From NCBI GenBank assembly GCA_943328885.2, contig CALQBT020000159.1, positions 1 to 6,534 of the forward strand: a stretch of 6,534 nt of DNA. Reading direction: 5' to 3'. Position 1 is the first letter of the stretch, and every line of letters starts with the position of its first letter. Below, piece after piece: positions 1 through 6,511 of the stretch. The position numbers were made by a program, and so were the translations under genes. Below the pieces are notes generated by a model. It had not been told where the DNA came from and ran no database searches. It saw nothing but the letters and a program-made list of their open reading frames with translations. Source of the stretch: Bordetella parapertussis. Its GTDB lineage: Bacteria; Pseudomonadota; Gammaproteobacteria; Burkholderiales; Burkholderiaceae_C.

Positions 1-1885
1 GGGTTCGCAGGGGCTCGAACAAGTCGACCAGCGCCAGCTCAGCGCGGTACAGCTCCCAGTTGCTGGTGAAGAAGCCGCCGTCCTTGTTGCTGTCGCTGTA
101 GCCCAGCATGATGTCTTGCTCGCCGCCACTGCGCAGCACCAGCTCGGTGATGCCGGGCAGGGCGTAGAACTCGCGCATGATGGGCTCGGCCTGGCGCAGG
201 TCGGCAATGGTCTCGAACAGCGGCACGACGATCAACGCACTGCAGGCGCCCGCTTGCAGTGCGCCGCCATGGGGCCCGCTCACCAGAGCGCATTCTTTGA
301 GCAGCAGCAGCAACTCCAGCAGGTCGCTGACCGACTCGGTGTGGCTGATGATGCAGTGGCGCAGCGCCTCACGGCCGTAGCGCGCCAGCATCTCGCGCGC
401 TGTCTCGAAGATCGCCAGCTCGCGCCGCGCGAGTTCACTGTATTGCGCGCCTTGCACCCGCAGTGGCCGCGCGTCGTCGAGCAGGCGCAGCAGCAGCGCG
501 CGGCGGCCTGTCTCGTCCAGCGTCGAGTAGTCCTCGTGCAGGCGGGCCGAGCGCAGCAACTCGGCCAGCACCGCTTCGTGCTTGTCCGAGCTCTGGCGCA
601 AGTCCAGCGTCGCGAGGTGAAAGCCAAAGACCTGCACGGCGCGCATCAGCGGCGCCAGCCGCGGTGCGACCAGCGCCTGGGCATGGTGCGAGCGCAGGCT
701 GTCGGCGATCAGCGTCAGGTCGGCCAGCAACGGCGCCGGCGCGGTGTCGGCATTCTGTGGCGGCACCGCATGGCGCAGCGCTTCGGTGCCGGTCAGCGCC
801 AGCAGCGTGGCGGCGAGCCGCGCGTAGACGCCGATCAGCGCGCGGCGGTAAGGCTCATCGCCGCGGTGCGGGTTGCTGTCTGGCGAGGCATCGGCGAGTG
901 CCTGCATGGCCGGCGTCACGCCGGCCAGCATCTGGCTGATTGACAGCTCGGCCCCCAGCGCATGCACCTCGGCGAGGTAGAAGCGCAGCGCGACCTCGCT
1001 CTGGCGGGCCATCGCTGTGCGCAGCGTGTTGGCGTCCACATGGGGGTTGCCATCGCGGTCGCCGCCTATCCAATGGCCCATGCGCAGAAAGCTTGGCACC
1101 GCGTGGCCTGTCAGCTGCTGCTCGATCTCGGCGTACAGTTTCGGGATCTGGCGCAAGAAGGTGTTCTGGTAATAACTCAGCGCGTTCTCGATCTCGTCGG
1201 CCACCGTGAGCTTGGTGTAGCGCAGCATGCGGGTTTGCCAGAGCTGGGTGATGCGTGCGCAGATCAAGGCCTCGTTGTCGCGCCGTTCGCGCTCACCGGG
1301 CATGCCGTCGCGAGCGCCGACCAGTTCGGCAATCGCGCGTTCGGCGTCGAGGATGCTCTTGCGCTGCACCTCGGTGGGGTGGGCGGTGAGCACCGGCGAG
1401 ATATAGGCCTGGGCGAGCGTTCTCGCCACATCGGCCGTGCCGATATTGGCCTGCTGCAAGCGCTCGAAGGTCAAGGCCAGCGAGCCCTGCTGCAGATGCC
1501 CCAGCTGCTCATGATGAAGGCGACGGCGAACATGCTGGCGGTCCTCGGCGATGTTGGCCAAGTGTGAAAAATAGCTGAAGGCACGGATCACGCTGACAGT
1601 CTGATCAGCCGACAGGTTCTTCAGCAAGCGGGCGAGTGCCCGGCCGGCCAAGGTGTCGTTCTTGAGTCGGTAGGCCACCGAGAGCTGGCGCACGCGCTCG
1701 ATCAACGCGTATGCCTGCTGGCCCTCCTGCTCGCGGATCACGTCACCCAGGATCCTGCCAAGCAATCGGATGTCCTCGATCAAGGCCGTGTTGTGGGCGG
1801 CAGCCGTTTCATGGCTGAGCGCTGACTTTTTTGCCGGCGCTCGAGGGCTGGCAGTCGCTGGAAGGGTTGCGGACGAACGCGGCAT
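1..1885 (-). CDS. ppc: Phosphoenolpyruvate carboxylase, 3' end cut off by window start
   Basis: This enzyme carboxylates phosphoenolpyruvate with bicarbonate to give oxaloacetate, the anaplerotic refill of the TCA cycle, in the cytoplasm. I translated the minus strand from the ATG at 1885; the frame stays open to the window edge, giving 628 residues. Family enzymes run to roughly 880-1000 residues, so about the last third is missing. Visible signatures are [13 protein letters not shown] with the catalytic His at residue 169, GGDRDGNP at 274-281, [12 protein letters not shown] at 420-431, and [12 protein letters not shown] at about 593-604, the second PEP carboxylase signature. The Gly/Arg-rich loop (GRGG type) that follows in the family lies outside the window. 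Residues 1-35 are Ala/Ser/Thr-rich, poorly conserved and probably disordered. The start is supported by a GGAGA ribosome site 7 bases upstream. The gene is divergent from hemC. Family assignment is certain; no frameshift or damage is seen. Confidence 0.97.
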   Translation of the reverse strand, partial: MPRSSATLPATASPRAPAKKSALSHETAAAHNTALIEDIRLLGRILGDVIREQEGQQAYALIERVRQLSVAYRLKNDTLAGRALARLLKNLSADQTVSVIRAFSYFSHLANIAEDRQHVRRRLHHEQLGHLQQGSLALTFERLQQANIGTADVARTLAQAYISPVLTAHPTEVQRKSILDAERAIAELVGARDGMPGERERRDNEALICARITQLWQTRMLRYTKLTVADEIENALSYYQNTFLRQIPKLYAEIEQQLTGHAVPSFLRMGHWIGGDRDGNPHVDANTLRTAMARQSEVALRFYLAEVHALGAELSISQMLAGVTPAMQALADASPDSNPHRGDEPYRRALIGVYARLAATLLALTGTEALRHAVPPQNADTAPAPLLADLTLIADSLRSHHAQALVAPRLAPLMRAVQVFGFHLATLDLRQSSDKHEAVLAELLRSARLHEDYSTLDETGRRALLLRLLDDARPLRVQGAQYSELARRELAIFETAREMLARYGREALRHCIISHTESVSDLLELLLLLKECALVSGPHGGALQAGACSALIVVPLFETIADLRQAEPIMREFYALPGITELVLRSGGEQDIMLGYSDSNKDGGFFTSNWELYRAELALVDLFEPLRT

Positions 1886-1891
1886 CAAGTT

Positions 1892-1896
1892 TCTCC
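1892..1896 (-). promoter_or_regulatory. Ribosome binding site of ppc
   Basis: Read on the minus strand, GGAGA lies 7 bases before the ATG at 1885. This is a good Shine-Dalgarno match at normal spacing and fixes the ppc start. It is the only strong ribosome site I see in the window; the hem genes have none of this quality. Confidence 0.7.
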
Positions 1897-1936
1897 GGCT
1901 GCGCAGCAAGATCACAAGAACAGCACTTTAGTCAGA

Positions 1937-1946
1937 ATGCTAGCAT
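1937..1946. repeat. Perfect 10-bp palindrome ATGCTAGCAT
   Basis: ATGCTAGCAT is identical to its own reverse complement and lies in the AT-richer part of the ppc/hemC divergent region, 52 bp from the ppc start and 91 bp from the hemC start. It could be an operator for a dimeric regulator. A palindrome of this length can also occur by chance in a gap of this size, and I recognise no regulator motif. The flanking bases do not extend the symmetry. Confidence 0.25.
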
Positions 1947-2037
1947 CCAATAAGCACGTACAACAGACGCCGATGTCAGCCATAGTCGGCCTGGCTTGGC
2001 GCTGCGGGCCATGGGCTCTAGCGATAATCGTGCCACC

Positions 2038-3027
2038 ATGACCGAAACTCGTCTCGATGCCAGCCCGACCGTGAAGCCCACCGGCTTGTGGATCGCCACC
2101 CGCGAGAGCCGACTGGCGCTTTGGCAGGCCGAGCATGTGCGCGATCTGCTGGCGCAACGATTCGGACTGCAAGTCGGCCTGCTCGGCATGACCACACGTG
2201 GCGACCAGATCCTGGACCGCCCTTTGAGCAAGGTCGGCGGCAAGGGCTTGTTCGTCAAGGAGCTCGAAACGGCGCTGGAGGACGGGCGCGCCCACCTCGC
2301 CGTGCACTCGCTCAAGGACGTGCCGATGGAGCTGCCTGAGGGTTTTGTGCTGGCAACGGTGCTCGAACGTGAAGACCCGCGCGACGCGCTGGTGTCGAAC
2401 CATTTCGCATCGGTCACGGCCTTGCCGCAGGGTGCGGTGGTGGGTACTTCCAGTCTGCGCCGGGTGGTTCAGTTGATGGGCATGCGCCCGGACCTGCGGA
2501 TCGAGCCGCTTCGGGGCAACCTTGACACCCGGCTGCGCAAGTTGGACGAAGGTGGTTTCGATGCGATCGTGCTGGCGGCGGCGGGCCTCAAGCGCCTGGG
2601 TTTGGCCGCGCGCATCCGCGCCACCTTCGACGAGCAGCAGATGGTTCCGGCCGCCGGTCAGGGTGCGCTGGGCATCGAGGTACGCAGCGACGCCGCGGAA
2701 CTTCGGGCGCAGCTGGGTCGGCTCACCCATGCGCCGACCTGGCTGGCGGTTCACGCCGAGCGTGCGGTCTCGCGTGCGCTGGGCGGCAGCTGCAGCATGC
2801 CTTTGGCAGCCCACGCGGTCTGGCAAGGCGACCAACTGGTGATCGACGTCGCGCTGGGGGACCCCGAGCACCCAGCCCGGCCTTTGCTGCGCGCCCGGGC
2901 CCAGGCTGTGGTCGACCGCGCGGGCGATGGCGCGGCCACCGCCGCTGCCACCGAGCTTGGCGAGCGCGCCGCGGCGCAGCTTCGCGTGCTGGGTGCTGAC
3001 GGCTACATCGTCGCCGGCCCGGCCTGA
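2038..3027 (+). CDS. hemC: Hydroxymethylbilane synthase (porphobilinogen deaminase)
   Basis: HemC condenses four porphobilinogen molecules into linear hydroxymethylbilane on a covalently bound dipyrromethane cofactor, in the cytoplasm. From the ATG at 2038 the protein has 329 residues (E. coli has 313). Visible family features are [16 protein letters not shown] at about 19-34, [26 protein letters not shown] in the first domain, AVHSLKDVP with the catalytic Asp at residue 94, [37 protein letters not shown], and [12 protein letters not shown], whose Cys252 carries the cofactor. The residue two after this Cys is Met, where many homologues have Val, Ile or Thr. In-frame upstream starts exist (TTG 1996, ATG 2011), but the added residues are not typical of the family and 2038 fits best. 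No clear Shine-Dalgarno precedes it. It is the first gene of the hem cluster, 12 bp before hemD. Confidence 0.97.
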   Translation: MTETRLDASPTVKPTGLWIATRESRLALWQAEHVRDLLAQRFGLQVGLLGMTTRGDQILDRPLSKVGGKGLFVKELETALEDGRAHLAVHSLKDVPMELPEGFVLATVLEREDPRDALVSNHFASVTALPQGAVVGTSSLRRVVQLMGMRPDLRIEPLRGNLDTRLRKLDEGGFDAIVLAAAGLKRLGLAARIRATFDEQQMVPAAGQGALGIEVRSDAAELRAQLGRLTHAPTWLAVHAERAVSRALGGSCSMPLAAHAVWQGDQLVIDVALGDPEHPARPLLRARAQAVVDRAGDGAATAAATELGERAAAQLRVLGADGYIVAGPA

Positions 3028-3039
3028 TCGGACGCGGCG

Positions 3040-3837
3040 ATGTCCGGCGCCCGCGCCGTGACCCCAACCAGCGCCGCGCTGCCCTGCGTGGTGGTGACGC
3101 GACCGCAGCCGCAGGCCGACGAATGGGTGGCGCGGCTGCAGGACTTGGGGCTGCTCGCCGGCGCCTTGCCACTGCTGGCCATCGCTGCGCCGGTCGACGC
3201 TGGGCCGGTGCGCCTGGCCTGGCAACAGCTGGTGCAGTATGCGCTGGTGATGTTCGTCAGCCCCAGCGCGGTCGACCGATTTTTCGCGCTGCGACCAGCG
3301 GCTCTGGGATGGCCGGCGTCGCTGATCGCTGCCGGCACCGGTCCTGGCACCCGGCGCGCGCTGCTGCGCGCAGGCTTGCCCGATGCCGCACTGCTCACGC
3401 CGCCCGAGTTGGCCGGAGAGTTCGATTCCGAAGCGCTTTGGGCGGTGTTGCGTGATCGCTTGAACTGGCCCGGACGCAGTGTGTTGATCGTGCGCGGCGA
3501 GGGCGGCCGCGACTGGCTCGCCAAAGTGCTGCGCGAGCAGGGCGCCCGGGTGCACTTTGTCGAGGCCTACCGCCGCACCTTGCCGATGCTCGGTGCTGCC
3601 GACCGCGCTTTGCTGGTGCGGGCCCTGGCGGTGCCGGCGGCGCATTGTTGGCTGTTCAGCAGCAGCGAGGCGGTCAGCCACCTGAGCACATTGGCACCTG
3701 GCCGGTCTTGGCGCGCCGCACGGGCGCTGGTAACCCATGGCCGCATCGCCGAAGCGGCCACGGGCTTGGGTTTTGGCAGCGTGGAGCAAGTCGCGCCGAC
3801 GCCTGAGGCCGTGGCCGATGCGCTGCGCCGTCGCTGA
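3040..3837 (+). CDS. hemD: Uroporphyrinogen-III synthase
   Basis: HemD cyclises hydroxymethylbilane and inverts ring D to yield uroporphyrinogen III, the branch point for heme, siroheme and cobalamin. The product has 265 residues, within the family range (E. coli 246). The family is poorly conserved, so recognition rests on VVVTRPQPQADEW near residues 17-29, FVSPSAVDRFF at about 72-82, the SVLIVRGEGGRDWL stretch with GARVHFVEAYRR after it, WLFSSSEAVSHL, and the terminal PTPEAVADAL. This order matches a two-domain HemD fold. Its position 12 bp after hemC strongly supports the call. The ATG at 3040 has only a weak GGA upstream; a GTG at 3058, six codons in, is an alternative. HemC makes an unstable product that HemD uses directly, which fits tight coupling of expression. 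The C-terminus is complete and is not fused to HemX. Confidence 0.93.
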   Translation: MSGARAVTPTSAALPCVVVTRPQPQADEWVARLQDLGLLAGALPLLAIAAPVDAGPVRLAWQQLVQYALVMFVSPSAVDRFFALRPAALGWPASLIAAGTGPGTRRALLRAGLPDAALLTPPELAGEFDSEALWAVLRDRLNWPGRSVLIVRGEGGRDWLAKVLREQGARVHFVEAYRRTLPMLGAADRALLVRALAVPAAHCWLFSSSEAVSHLSTLAPGRSWRAARALVTHGRIAEAATGLGFGSVEQVAPTPEAVADALRRR

Positions 3838-3848
3838 CCGAAGCGCTC

Positions 3849-3874
3849 GCCTGCCGCAGGCCCGTCGATACAAT
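3849..3874 (+). promoter_or_regulatory. Small hairpin and -10-like box before hemX
   Basis: In the 35-bp hemD-hemX gap a 5-bp stem GCCTG/CAGGC with a CCG loop spans 3849-3861, with no T-run after it, so it is not a terminator. TACAAT at 3869-3874 matches the -10 consensus at five of six positions and overlaps the ATG at 3873. No good -35 lies 16-18 bases upstream. This could be a weak internal promoter of the cluster or plain coincidence. Confidence 0.2.
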
Positions 3875-5012
3875 GAGTTTGATCGTGACCACAGACGAAA
3901 AGCCCGCCCTGTCTACCACCCCCCCGGCTGCCGGCGCGTTGGCCGGGTCGGCGTCCAGTGCTGTGGTTGCACCTGCCGCTGCAGCGCTGGCGGGCCACGG
4001 CTGGTGGATCGCGCTGGGCTTGGCGGGTGCGCTCAGCGTGGTGGCGGTCACGCTGGCGCTGCTAGGCCAGCAGCGGATCAAGTCGCTGGAGCAGGAACTG
4101 GTCCGGCGCCAGCAAGACAGCCAGGGCCAGGCGATCGAGGCCCATGCGCTGGCCAAGCAGGCGTTCGACGCTGCCCGCGCCGCCGAGTCCAAGGTCGGGT
4201 TGCTCGAAGCCCGCGTTGCCGAGACGGTGCTGCAACGCAGTCAACTCGAGGACTTGATCCAGCAGTTGTCGCGTTCTCGCGACGAGAACGTGCTGGCCGA
4301 TGTCGACGCTGCGGTGCGTGTGGCCGTTCAGCAAAGCGCGATCACCGGCAGCGCCGAGCCCTTGGTCTCTGCGTTGCGCCAAGCCGAAGAGCGCTTGGCG
4401 CGGCTGAACCAGCCCCGCTTGGAGCGGGTTCGCCGCGCGCTGGCGCGCGATCTCGACCGGGTGCGGGCAGTGGCCGTCGCCGACCTTGCCAGCCTGACGA
4501 TCAAGCTTGACGAGGCGGTGCGCACCGTCGACGAGTTGCCGCTGCTGTCCCAGCCCGAGCGCCGTGCCGTCGTTGCCGGGGCGGCGGCGTCCAAACCCGA
4601 CGGCGCAGCCTCAGGCATTGGTTCCGGCGCCTGGCTGCCATGGCTGCAGTCGCAATGGACGGCGATCGGCAGCCGGGTCTGGCTCGAAGTCAGAAGCCTG
4701 GTGCGGGTGGCCCAGATCGACAAGCCTGAGGCCATGCTGCTGACGCCCGAACAAGGCTGGTTTCTGCGCGAAAACCTCAAGCTGCGCTTGCTCAATGCCA
4801 GGTTGGCGCTGCTGTCTCGGCAGTACGACACGGCGCAGGCCGACTTGCAGGACCTGCAGTCCTTGCTTGAACGCTACTTCGACCGCAATGCCCGTCGTGT
4901 TGCGCTGACCATCGATCTGGTGCGACAAGTCGCCGGTCAGTCGCGTCAGCTCAGCCTGCCGCGACCCGACGAGACCTTGGCTGCCTTGGCGGCGGCTCAG
5001 GCAGGTCGCTAG
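3873..5012 (+). CDS. hemX: HemX family inner-membrane coiled-coil protein
   Basis: The product has 379 residues. An Ala/Pro/Ser-rich N-terminus (about 1-40) is followed by one membrane segment at about 43-64 (GWWIALGLAG onward), then a long charged coiled coil (about 66-135, rich in Gln, Glu, Arg and Leu), a second helical region to about 230, an Ala/Gly linker, and a conserved C-terminal domain. That domain contains LVRVAQIDKPEAMLL, WFLRENLKLRLLNARLALL at about 296-314, and LLERYFDRN, the clearest HemX hallmarks. The topology suggests a short cytoplasmic tail and a large periplasmic part. E. coli HemX is often labelled uroporphyrin-III C-methyltransferase, but this protein shows no methyltransferase motifs; I infer an accessory role in tetrapyrrole synthesis, not an enzyme. 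It lies 35 bp after hemD and 78 bp before hemY. The start is uncertain: GTG at 3885 would give a 375-residue protein beginning MTTDEKP. Confidence 0.93.
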   Translation: MSLIVTTDEKPALSTTPPAAGALAGSASSAVVAPAAAALAGHGWWIALGLAGALSVVAVTLALLGQQRIKSLEQELVRRQQDSQGQAIEAHALAKQAFDAARAAESKVGLLEARVAETVLQRSQLEDLIQQLSRSRDENVLADVDAAVRVAVQQSAITGSAEPLVSALRQAEERLARLNQPRLERVRRALARDLDRVRAVAVADLASLTIKLDEAVRTVDELPLLSQPERRAVVAGAAASKPDGAASGIGSGAWLPWLQSQWTAIGSRVWLEVRSLVRVAQIDKPEAMLLTPEQGWFLRENLKLRLLNARLALLSRQYDTAQADLQDLQSLLERYFDRNARRVALTIDLVRQVAGQSRQLSLPRPDETLAALAAAQAGR

Positions 5013-5035
5013 CCCCGCCTCCCAACCCGCAAGCC

Positions 5036-5089
5036 ATGACACCTGCTGCTTTGCTCGCAAGCGTGCCGGCCCGCCGGACCGACGGCTGA
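5036..5089 (+). other. 17-codon open frame in the hemX-hemY gap
   Basis: An ATG at 5036 opens a frame encoding MTPAALLASVPARRTDG and stops at TGA 5087-5089. One base separates this stop from the hemY ATG at 5091, so the junction reads TGACATG. Such spacing would allow ribosomes ending here to restart at hemY, which has no good Shine-Dalgarno of its own. The frame also lacks a clear ribosome site, and a frame of this length easily arises by chance. I see no known leader-peptide motif or attenuator hairpin. Confidence 0.15.
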
Positions 5090-5090
5090 C

Positions 5091-6335
5091 ATGCGCAGCG
5101 TTATCTGGCTGGTGCTGCTGTTCGTGGTGGCGGTGGTCGCTGCGCTGACCTTGGGCGACAACGACGGCCTCGCTTCGTTTTACTGGGCGGGGTGGCGAGT
5201 CGACTTGTCGCTCAACTTCTTTGTGCTCGCCGCGATCGCCACGGGCTTTGCGGTGGTGACGGCAGTGCACGCCATCAACGCGTTGATCGGCTTGCCTGCC
5301 CGGGCCCGTGAGTGGCGTGCGCTGCGTCTGGAGCGCTCGGCCCAGGCGGCATTGCGCGAGGCATTGGCCGAATACTTTGGTGCCCGTTACAGCCGAGCGC
5401 TCAAAGCCGCTCAGCGTGCGATCACCTTGGCGCCGGAAGTGCCCACGCTGGCCGACGACCACGAATTTCATGTACTGGCGAGCTTGCTGGCCGCTGGCAG
5501 CCTGCATCGCCTGCAGGACCGCCCGCGCCGGGACGAGCAGGTGGGCAGCGCGTTGCGCGCGGCCCGCCACGGTGCAGGCGCGGTAGTTGACGATGGCGCG
5601 CGCTTGTTGGCCGCCGAATGGGCGCTCGACGACCGGGATGGTCCACGTGCTGAGAGCTTGCTGGCCGAACTGCAGCCGGGCGTGGCGCGCCGCACCCAGG
5701 CTTTGAGGCTCAAGCTGGGTGCAGCGAGGCTGGAGCGCCGGCCACTTGAGGCGCTGCACACGGCGCGCCTGTTGGCCAACCACCAGGCGTTCTCGAAGGC
5801 GGCCGCACAGGGCTTGCTGCGCTCGCTGGCCATCGAGGCGCTGGATGCACCCCATGACGCCGATCAACTGCGTCTGGCTTGGCTGCAGTTCGACAACGCC
5901 GATCAGCGCGACCCCTTTGTTGCCGCACGTGCCGCCCGCCGGGCGGCTGCACTGGGCGCGGCTGCAGACGGCCGGGCTTGGCTGCGCCCGCTCTGGGACC
6001 GGCTCGACGCGATGGAGGCCGATGGCCGTGCCGAGTTGGCGATGGCCTTGGTCGATACGATTTCAGGCTTGGGAACTGATTGGCTGCTGCGCGTGGAGTC
6101 AGCCCAGCGCGCCTATCCGACCGAGCCAGCGGTGCAGGCTGCCGTGGGTGCGGCGTTGGCTGAGCGACAACTCTGGGGCAAAGCCCGCCCACCGCTGGAG
6201 CAAGCTGCCAACGACCTGTCTCTCGCCCCCCGTGCCCGGCGACAGGCGTGGCGCACCTTGGCCCGCTTGGCAGATGAGGAGGGTGATGCAGCCCGCGCCA
6301 ACGCCTGTTACCGCAGCGCAGCGGCAATCGATTGA
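5091..6335 (+). CDS. hemY: HemY family inner-membrane protein with TPR-like domain
   Basis: The product has 414 residues. Two membrane segments lie at the N-terminus, about 4-22 (IWLVLLFVVAVVAALTLG) and about 41-66 (LNFFVLAAIATGFAVVTAV), separated by a short loop with WAGWRVDLSL, which is typical of the HemY N-terminal domain. The rest is Ala/Leu/Arg-rich helix pairs resembling tetratricopeptide repeats, including EALAEYFGARYSRALKAAQ at about 90-108 and a C-terminal block at about 364-412 ending ANACYRSAAAID. It probably acts as a membrane-held protein-interaction scaffold linked to late heme synthesis; the exact role is not established. It is not the FAD protoporphyrinogen oxidase that carries the same name in Bacillus, as no dinucleotide-binding motif is present. 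The start follows from the membrane segment directly after the ATG and a TGA just upstream, though in another frame. It is the last gene of the cluster. Confidence 0.93.
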   Translation: MRSVIWLVLLFVVAVVAALTLGDNDGLASFYWAGWRVDLSLNFFVLAAIATGFAVVTAVHAINALIGLPARAREWRALRLERSAQAALREALAEYFGARYSRALKAAQRAITLAPEVPTLADDHEFHVLASLLAAGSLHRLQDRPRRDEQVGSALRAARHGAGAVVDDGARLLAAEWALDDRDGPRAESLLAELQPGVARRTQALRLKLGAARLERRPLEALHTARLLANHQAFSKAAAQGLLRSLAIEALDAPHDADQLRLAWLQFDNADQRDPFVAARAARRAAALGAAADGRAWLRPLWDRLDAMEADGRAELAMALVDTISGLGTDWLLRVESAQRAYPTEPAVQAAVGAALAERQLWGKARPPLEQAANDLSLAPRARRQAWRTLARLADEEGDAARANACYRSAAAID

Positions 6336-6421
6336 GAGCGCGGCCATAGCGCCTCACCGAGCCCGATTTTTTCATCGAGAGGAAGATTCGCGATGGAATT
6401 GAATGTACACTCCGAGGCTGC
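6336..6421 (+). promoter_or_regulatory. hemY-tRNA gap with probable tRNA promoter
   Basis: This 86-bp gap separates hemY from tRNA-Arg. Just after the hemY stop an imperfect stem (6336-6341 with 6349-6355, one bulged base) is followed 11 bases later by six T residues at 6367-6372. The distance is too long for a classic terminator, so the end of the hem transcript is uncertain. TACACT at 6406-6411 is a possible -10 box 11 bases before the tRNA, followed by a GC-rich stretch (CCGAGGCTGCGC) like the discriminators of stringently controlled stable-RNA promoters. I find no good -35 at normal spacing. Confidence 0.3.
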
Positions 6422-6498
6422 GCGGCTGTAGCTCAGCTGGATAGAGTACTTGGCTACGAACCAAGGGGTCGTGGGTTCGATTCCTGCCAGCCGCACCA
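6422..6498 (+). tRNA. tRNA-Arg, anticodon ACG
   Basis: All 77 bases fold as a standard cloverleaf. The acceptor stem GCGGCTG (6422-6428) pairs fully with CAGCCGC (6488-6494), followed by A73 and an encoded CCA (6496-6498). The D stem is GCTC/GAGT, with one G-U pair. The anticodon stem CTTGG/CCAAG is perfect around the loop CTACGAA, with anticodon ACG at 6456-6458. The variable loop is GGGTC. The T stem GTGGG/CCTGC contains two adjacent wobble pairs, and the T loop is TTCGATT. Anticodon ACG is normally modified to ICG by TadA and reads the CGU, CGC and CGA arginine codons. CGC in particular is heavily used in the genes of this window. The gene lies 86 bp after hemY on the same strand and probably has its own promoter. 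Confidence 0.98.
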
Positions 6499-6511
6499 TA
6501 AAAATCAACGG

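Larger units (their letters stand above)
1886..2037. promoter_or_regulatory. Divergent control region between ppc and hemC
   Basis: This 152-bp gap must hold the promoters of both ppc (leftward) and the hemCDXY cluster (rightward), since the genes are divergent. It is less GC-rich in the middle (about 1911-1965), as expected for promoter DNA. For hemC, GATAAT at 2023-2028 matches the -10 consensus at five of six positions, but no convincing -35 lies at normal spacing. CATAGT at 1981-1986 is a weaker alternative. For ppc on the minus strand, TAAAGT or TAGCAT could serve as -10, again with poor -35 partners. A perfect 10-bp palindrome sits at 1937-1946. The existence of promoters here follows from gene layout; the individual boxes are weak guesses. 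Confidence 0.45.

Noticed and set aside
299..320. CAG-rich run resembling a triplet repeat
   Set aside because: On the minus strand it encodes the Leu-rich [11 protein letters not shown] helix of PEP carboxylase, a conserved part of the family, so it is coding sequence with biased codon use.
116..943. Plus-strand open frame of 275 codons opposite ppc
   Set aside because: It is antisense to certain PEP carboxylase sequence, and the predicted protein is low-complexity Gln/Arg/Ala.
962..1567. Plus-strand open frame of 201 codons opposite ppc
   Set aside because: Although it looks less biased than other shadows, it lies entirely across the conserved catalytic part of ppc and shows no family features.
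1996..2037. Earlier hemC starts (TTG 1996, ATG 2011)
   Set aside because: The extra residues do not resemble HemC N-termini, neither has a ribosome site, and 2038 places the [12 protein letters not shown] block at a usual distance from the start.
1912..3873. Minus-strand open frame of 653 codons opposite hemC and hemD
   Set aside because: It is rich in Arg, Gln, His and Ala with no domain or membrane pattern and lies wholly antisense to two certain enzymes. Strong third-position G/C bias removes stops from this antisense frame.
4611..5867. Minus-strand open frame of 418 codons opposite hemX and hemY
   Set aside because: Same composition artefact: Gln/Arg/Ala-rich sequence without recognisable features, antisense to clear HemX and HemY coding sequence.
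6336..6372. Terminator after hemY
   Set aside because: The stem is imperfect, with a bulge, and the T-run begins 11 bases after it, too far for a confident Rho-independent terminator.
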